53,123 bases of DNA from Cristatella mucedo (Eukaryota > Bryozoa > Phylactolaemata > Cristatellidae). Within the stretch, counting starts at the first letter, position 1; each line of letters starts with the position of its first letter. The notes beneath the pieces were generated by a model, which had not been told where the DNA came from, ran no database searches, and was given only the letters and a program-made list of their open reading frames with translations. Both the position numbers and the translations under genes were made by a program. Shown piece after piece: positions 51,826 to 53,123 of the stretch. The DNA is taken from contig WPIO01000414.1 in assembly GCA_009760855.2 (NCBI GenBank), positions 1 to 53,123 of the forward strand, written 5' to 3'.

Positions 51826-52967
51826 AACGCACACACCCACTCCCTATATCACACATACATATCAGTGAGCTCACTCTCACTCCACTCACTTGACTCATTC
51901 CGCACACGAGATTCACTCAAAAAAAAATAATCATGTGATACTCAGTTATTAGTAGTTCTTCAGACTCATTAGTCGATTAACTTGGCTTCACCCTTCCATA
52001 ATTAAGTAAATTACTACATTATAGATGCTGTTTCAGCCAGCAATTTGAAGTCTGAAGGAAATTTCACTTGTTTCACGGAAACAGCTTTTGGGGTACTAAC
52101 GAAAAAAAGTTTCTCCGACCCTGGCAGCAAACAGCTAGAGGAATCGGGCAAAGCTAATCGTCATACTCAACAGCTTACATTCAGTATGACATATAGATAA
52201 CTGCATTTTAGAGATTCCTAAAGGCAGGGCATGTGTGAGAGAGACATACAGAGGAGATAGATCAGACAGACAGAGAGGGATGTGTGTGTGTGTGTGTGCG
52301 TGCTGTGCGGGTGTGTGCTAATCTAGTGGTTGGGTGTGATAAATAGGACAAAAGACAGACGGACAGAGGCAAAAAAAACTGAGAGAGAGAAAGAGAGAGA
52401 GAGGGCAGATATACAGAATAATAGACAAAGACAGACAGCACAGAGGAGGATAGAACATTAGGACAGAGAGAGGGACCAACGAGGGGGAGTGGTGAGAGAG
52501 ACAGAAAAGAGAGAGTGGAACTCTAGCAGTACAATGGCTGACGTACTTGGGCACGAACTTCTAACCTTGTTAGAAGCTCTCGCGAGCGACATCGTCGTTA
52601 TGGTGTCTCGCTGAATATCTGTGACAAGTAATATAGGTGGCGCGGTTGGCTACTTGCCGACGCGACGCACAACTTCGGAAGCTATAGAGGCACCGCTCTG
52701 CAGACCCGAGACGACTTGAGCGCAGGTGGAGAAGGCGTGAGGTTTCGCAGCTGCATCGCACTGGACTCAATTTCGATCACCTTCGCTCGCTTGGAATGCT
52801 TCAGGTCGACGTCTTTGAGCACGGTGGCCATGACGCGATGGATGACACTGTTGAACTGCTCGACGGTGGCCACCACAGATGAGCAGTGATGTTGCGGTTT
52901 CGGCTGCCGCCCGACCTGTTCCACATGCTGCCGAGGCATGGTAGAGCCTCACGGCGACGAATAAATC
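41648..52967 (-). CDS. Ral guanine nucleotide exchange factor (RalGDS/RGL family), partial
   Basis: RalGDS-family proteins load GTP on Ral GTPases and are recruited to membranes by active Ras through the C-terminal RA domain. Six exons are recognised on the minus strand: 52654-52967, 48318-48449, 46071-46311, 43827-44169, 43178-43292 and 41648-41826. The last four join with perfect phase. One CDC25 exon (the segment that in human contains the KLSEIFS and SRELL motifs) was not found between 48450 and 52653. The RasGEF N-terminal domain lies beyond the right edge. Introns hold LINE-A, SINE-1, a CAG repeat and several palindromes. Whether it is the RalGDS, RGL or Rgl ortholog cannot be settled from here. 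Confidence 0.88.
41827..42224. other. RalGDS intron, no exon seen
   Basis: GC-rich frames stay open on both strands but carry no family signal. A G run lies at 41872-41885. Confidence 0.3.
42225..42365 (+). mobile_element. SINE-1 copy
   Basis: Head TTTGGCCTAGTGGTTAAGGT (A box) and GTCGTGGGCTCGAGGACC (B box). Tail AGAGAGATTCAGTTCTCTTA then AGGCACTATACGCGAATC. Near full length. Confidence 0.8.
42416..42445. repeat. perfect 30-bp palindrome
   Basis: AGGCAAACCACCACC is followed at once by its exact reverse complement GGTGGTGGTTTGCCT, with no spacer. It lies in a RalGDS intron beside an AT-rich block. Confidence 0.97.
42446..43177. other. RalGDS intron, no exon seen
   Basis: AATTTAATTTATTTATTGAC repeats near 42500-42563. 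The rest is GC-rich with no family signal. Confidence 0.3.
43178..43292 (-). CDS. RalGDS-like RA domain exon
   Basis: Minus-strand acceptor TCGACCCTTGCAG and donor AAAG|GTAGCG bracket 38 codons plus one base. LTNKARAHNLIKTTLEKFHA, then EESGRYCLTQLLDKKK, forms the central helix and strands of a ubiquitin-like RA fold that binds active Ras/Rap. Phase fits both neighbours. Confidence 0.9.
43827..44169 (-). CDS. RalGDS-like linker and RA start exon
   Basis: Minus-strand acceptor GCTTTTACAG (entry phase 2) and donor ATATTG|GTAAGT (exit phase 0) give 114 codons. A Ser/Pro-rich linker (SSQSSGSSSGDLDAIATP) leads to the first two RA strands (RLVRVHLEAAPNGKV, SSDSYKTIL). The linker between CDC25 and RA domains is Ser-rich in the family too. 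Entry phase matches the exon at 46071. Confidence 0.88.
44170..44569. other. RalGDS intron, no exon seen
   Basis: No repeat or exon is recognised. Confidence 0.3.
44570..44795 (+). repeat. degenerate AGATCTAAGAGGTACAGATC minisatellite
   Basis: About ten imperfect copies of an AGATCTAAGA-GGTACAGAT-like unit, some with GATATGATCTA variants. Frames across it on the minus strand are repeat translations. Confidence 0.85.
45039..45071 (+). repeat. (GGA)n repeat
   Basis: About ten GGA/GGAGGA units. Confidence 0.9.
45481..45522 (+). repeat. (CAG)n repeat
   Basis: Fourteen triplets of CAG with one CGG. It lies in a RalGDS intron, so it is not a poly-Gln tract of that protein. Confidence 0.93.
46071..46311 (-). 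CDS. RalGDS-like CDC25 domain exon
   Basis: The minus-strand peptide GTVPYLGTFLTDLAMIDAAL, LINFEKRRREFDILAQIQLY and DFLAWFRSCRTYSESE matches the C-terminal half of the RalGDS catalytic domain almost motif for motif. The helix around PYLGTFLTDL is diagnostic of RasGEFs. The donor is GAAAG|GTGAGC, exit phase 2. The acceptor lies in a CAG-rich stretch near 46311 and could shift by a few triplets. Entry phase 1 does not fit the main form of the next exon upstream, so this join is unresolved. Confidence 0.92.
46407..46472. repeat. overlapping alternative stem-loops
   Basis: CGCACTAGAAAG (46407) pairs exactly with CTTTCTAGTGCG (46428-46439). CTTCTAGACCTTTCTA (46419) pairs exactly with TAGAAAGGTCTAGAAG (46457-46472). 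The middle segment belongs to both stems, so only one can form at a time. It lies about 100 bases upstream of the acceptor of the RalGDS exon at 46071-46311. Confidence 0.85.
46580..46790 (-). mobile_element. LINE-A 3' UTR fragment, reverse
   Basis: Contains ATGGTTAGGGGTGACATGCA, GGTCAGCATGCAAATGTGGT and GGGACCCACTAAATGCTGTC. The (TTA)n tail and the RT are missing. Confidence 0.8.
46791..47050. other. RalGDS intron between two opposed LINE-A pieces
   Basis: No feature is seen other than a duplicated CTGTGAATCATATA at 46787-46814. Confidence 0.3.
47055..47332 (+). mobile_element. LINE-A 3' end fragment
   Basis: Starts at AACTTAAAAACACACCTATT (end of RT) and runs through the whole 3' UTR to GCGCTTTATCAAGTGTATTA and TTA repeats. 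Confidence 0.85.
47333..48317. other. RalGDS intron, no exon seen
   Basis: No repeat or exon is recognised. Confidence 0.3.
48318..48449 (-). CDS. RalGDS-like CDC25 domain middle exon
   Basis: On the minus strand CATTCGTTGCAG opens 44 codons, EGTAKVASTGSLDKQIGK then a basic Ser-rich stretch, to the donor CAG|GTAGCC. The EGT(S/A)K motif precedes PYLGTF in all RalGDS-family CDC25 domains. A shorter form ending at 48422 (ACCG|GTAGCC) has the phase that the exon at 46071-46311 requires. Either the short form is used, or the acceptor or an indel is misread. Confidence 0.7.
48450..49234. other. RalGDS intron; one plus-strand frame noted
   Basis: A + frame at 48764-48961 ends in a charged DDRKAKSLERQWKNLEKE stretch that looks protein-like. 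It has no clear splice or promoter support. The missing CDC25 exon was sought here on the minus strand and not found. Confidence 0.3.
49235..49345 (-). mobile_element. SINE-1 copy, reverse, partial
   Basis: CATTTGTATAGCGCCATACG, GATCTCTATTCAGGCGCTTC and the reversed B box are present. The head is truncated. Confidence 0.7.
49346..49699. other. unassigned
   Basis: No feature is recognised. Confidence 0.3.
49700..50520 (+). mobile_element. LINE-A copy, strongly decayed
   Basis: TATGCAGACGACATACAGCT is the YADD region. Later pieces follow LINE-A order (ATTGAATGCCACTAAAACCA, CATTTGTGACAACCCATCTC) through a diverged 3' UTR (ACAAGTAAAGTGCCAAGTAA). Stops and indels are frequent. Confidence 0.65.
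50531..50680 (+). CDS. candidate plus-strand exon
   Basis: The acceptor CCACATTCTCAG and donor GAAG|GTAAAC bracket 150 bases, phase 1 on both sides. The peptide contains DCMNDPDERLLRLRNSEL, then LNRFEALSGAEG, a charged, helix-like sequence unlike a random frame. It lies inside a RalGDS intron on the opposite strand, directly after a dead LINE-A copy. I recognise no family and found no partner exon. Confidence 0.3.
50681..52653. other. RalGDS intron; low-complexity GA/CT/CA blocks
   Basis: Holds a CT and CA microsatellite (51719-51835) and GA-rich DNA (52220-52520). A + frame at 50921-51190 opens with an ATG (MGAAKKPAPQKVHAVADLGN) but lacks other support. The missing CDC25 exon was not found. 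Confidence 0.35.
51719..51835 (+). repeat. CT then CA microsatellite
   Basis: CTCTC runs, GTGC alternation and a CA run of about 25 bases. Confidence 0.9.
52654..52967 (-). CDS. RalGDS-like CDC25 domain N-terminal exon, frameshifted
   Basis: Three frames of the minus strand successively match one domain: LFVAVRLYH, then LGSMWNRSGG, then VVATVEQFNSVIHRVMATVL and SKRAKVIEIE, then AFSTCAQVVSGLQSG. Human RalGDS has the same order (YHCLGSIW, ATVTQFNSV, LKNFSSLYAILSALQS). Three single-base deletions explain it, near 52942, near 52882 and near 52765. Acceptor TTTGCTGCAG is at 52968-52973. The donor near 52653 is uncertain. The exon is real by homology, but the frame is broken. Confidence 0.8.
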
Positions 52968-53123
52968 CTGCAGCAAACGACGATGACTTCGAGAATCGGG
53001 CTGCATGATGCCCAAGATGCTGCGGCCGCCGACAGCACACACGTCCAGACTAGGCGAAAATAAGAGAGGCATGGCATCCATTACAGCCCAGCGAACGTGA
53101 TGATTAAAAAAAGAAGAGAAAAA
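52968..53123. other. RalGDS intron at the window edge
   Basis: No exon is recognised. On the minus strand this is the intron before the CDC25 exon. Confidence 0.4.

Overview
The window looks like a piece of an invertebrate animal nuclear genome. Genes are split by GT-AG introns, coding exons are sparse, and the space between them is full of microsatellites, 5'-truncated LINE fragments and tRNA-derived SINEs. The only ambiguous base (4741), a 90-base G run (1001-1090) and several single-base frameshifts inside otherwise well conserved exons suggest a draft assembly with uncorrected indels. I cannot name the species. No bacterial-type gene, CRISPR array, rRNA gene or functional tRNA gene is visible.

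Three genes can be supported. (1) RpL5, + strand, 6649-8615: seven exons encode the complete 295-residue 60S ribosomal protein L5 with a TOP-like start and an AATAAA signal. The reading frame is interrupted by four single-base insertions. (2) A + strand gene ends at 37026 and encodes a gamma-glutamylcyclotransferase-like (GGCT/AIG2 fold) domain spread over three exons (30312-30601, 31906-31991, 36656-37026). Five upstream candidate exons (16296-26411) encode a long, low-complexity, acidic and Ser/Ala-rich protein, and their splice phases join perfectly onto the GGCT exons. I therefore propose one gene of about 1015 codons, with a CpG-rich promoter at 15100-16295, but the fusion is inference. 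The GGCT domain has lost the usual catalytic Glu and the usual Gly-Ser-Asn loop. (3) A RalGDS/RGL-type Ral guanine nucleotide exchange factor, - strand, 41648-52967 and continuing past the right edge: CDC25 (RasGEF) exons and a C-terminal Ras-association domain are recognisable. At least one CDC25 exon was not found.

Layout: 1-2040 unassigned and GC-rich; 2050-5190 SINE-2, LINE-B and LINE-A remnants; 5750-5850 CA repeat; 6649-8615 RpL5; 8640-15100 LINE/SINE tails and one Ala-rich candidate exon; 15100-37400 the GGCT gene with transposon-filled introns; 37400-39030 GC-rich DNA then a LINE-A fragment; 39711-39950 a 104-bp tandem array; 39250-53123 the RalGDS gene with LINE, SINE, palindromes and CAG repeats in its introns.

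The repeats form a system. LINE-A (CR1/L2-like reverse transcriptase, 3' end GCGCTTTATCAAGTGCATTA plus TTA repeats) and SINE-1 (tRNA-like head) share the same roughly 50-bp 3' tail, the classic sign of a SINE using a partner LINE's machinery. Structural curiosities include a roughly 430-bp foldback element (18320-18770), a long CA-TATA-TG palindrome (19366-19533), a perfect 16-bp hairpin just downstream of a splice donor (30608-30641), a perfect 30-bp palindrome (42416-42445) and overlapping alternative stem-loops (46407-46472).
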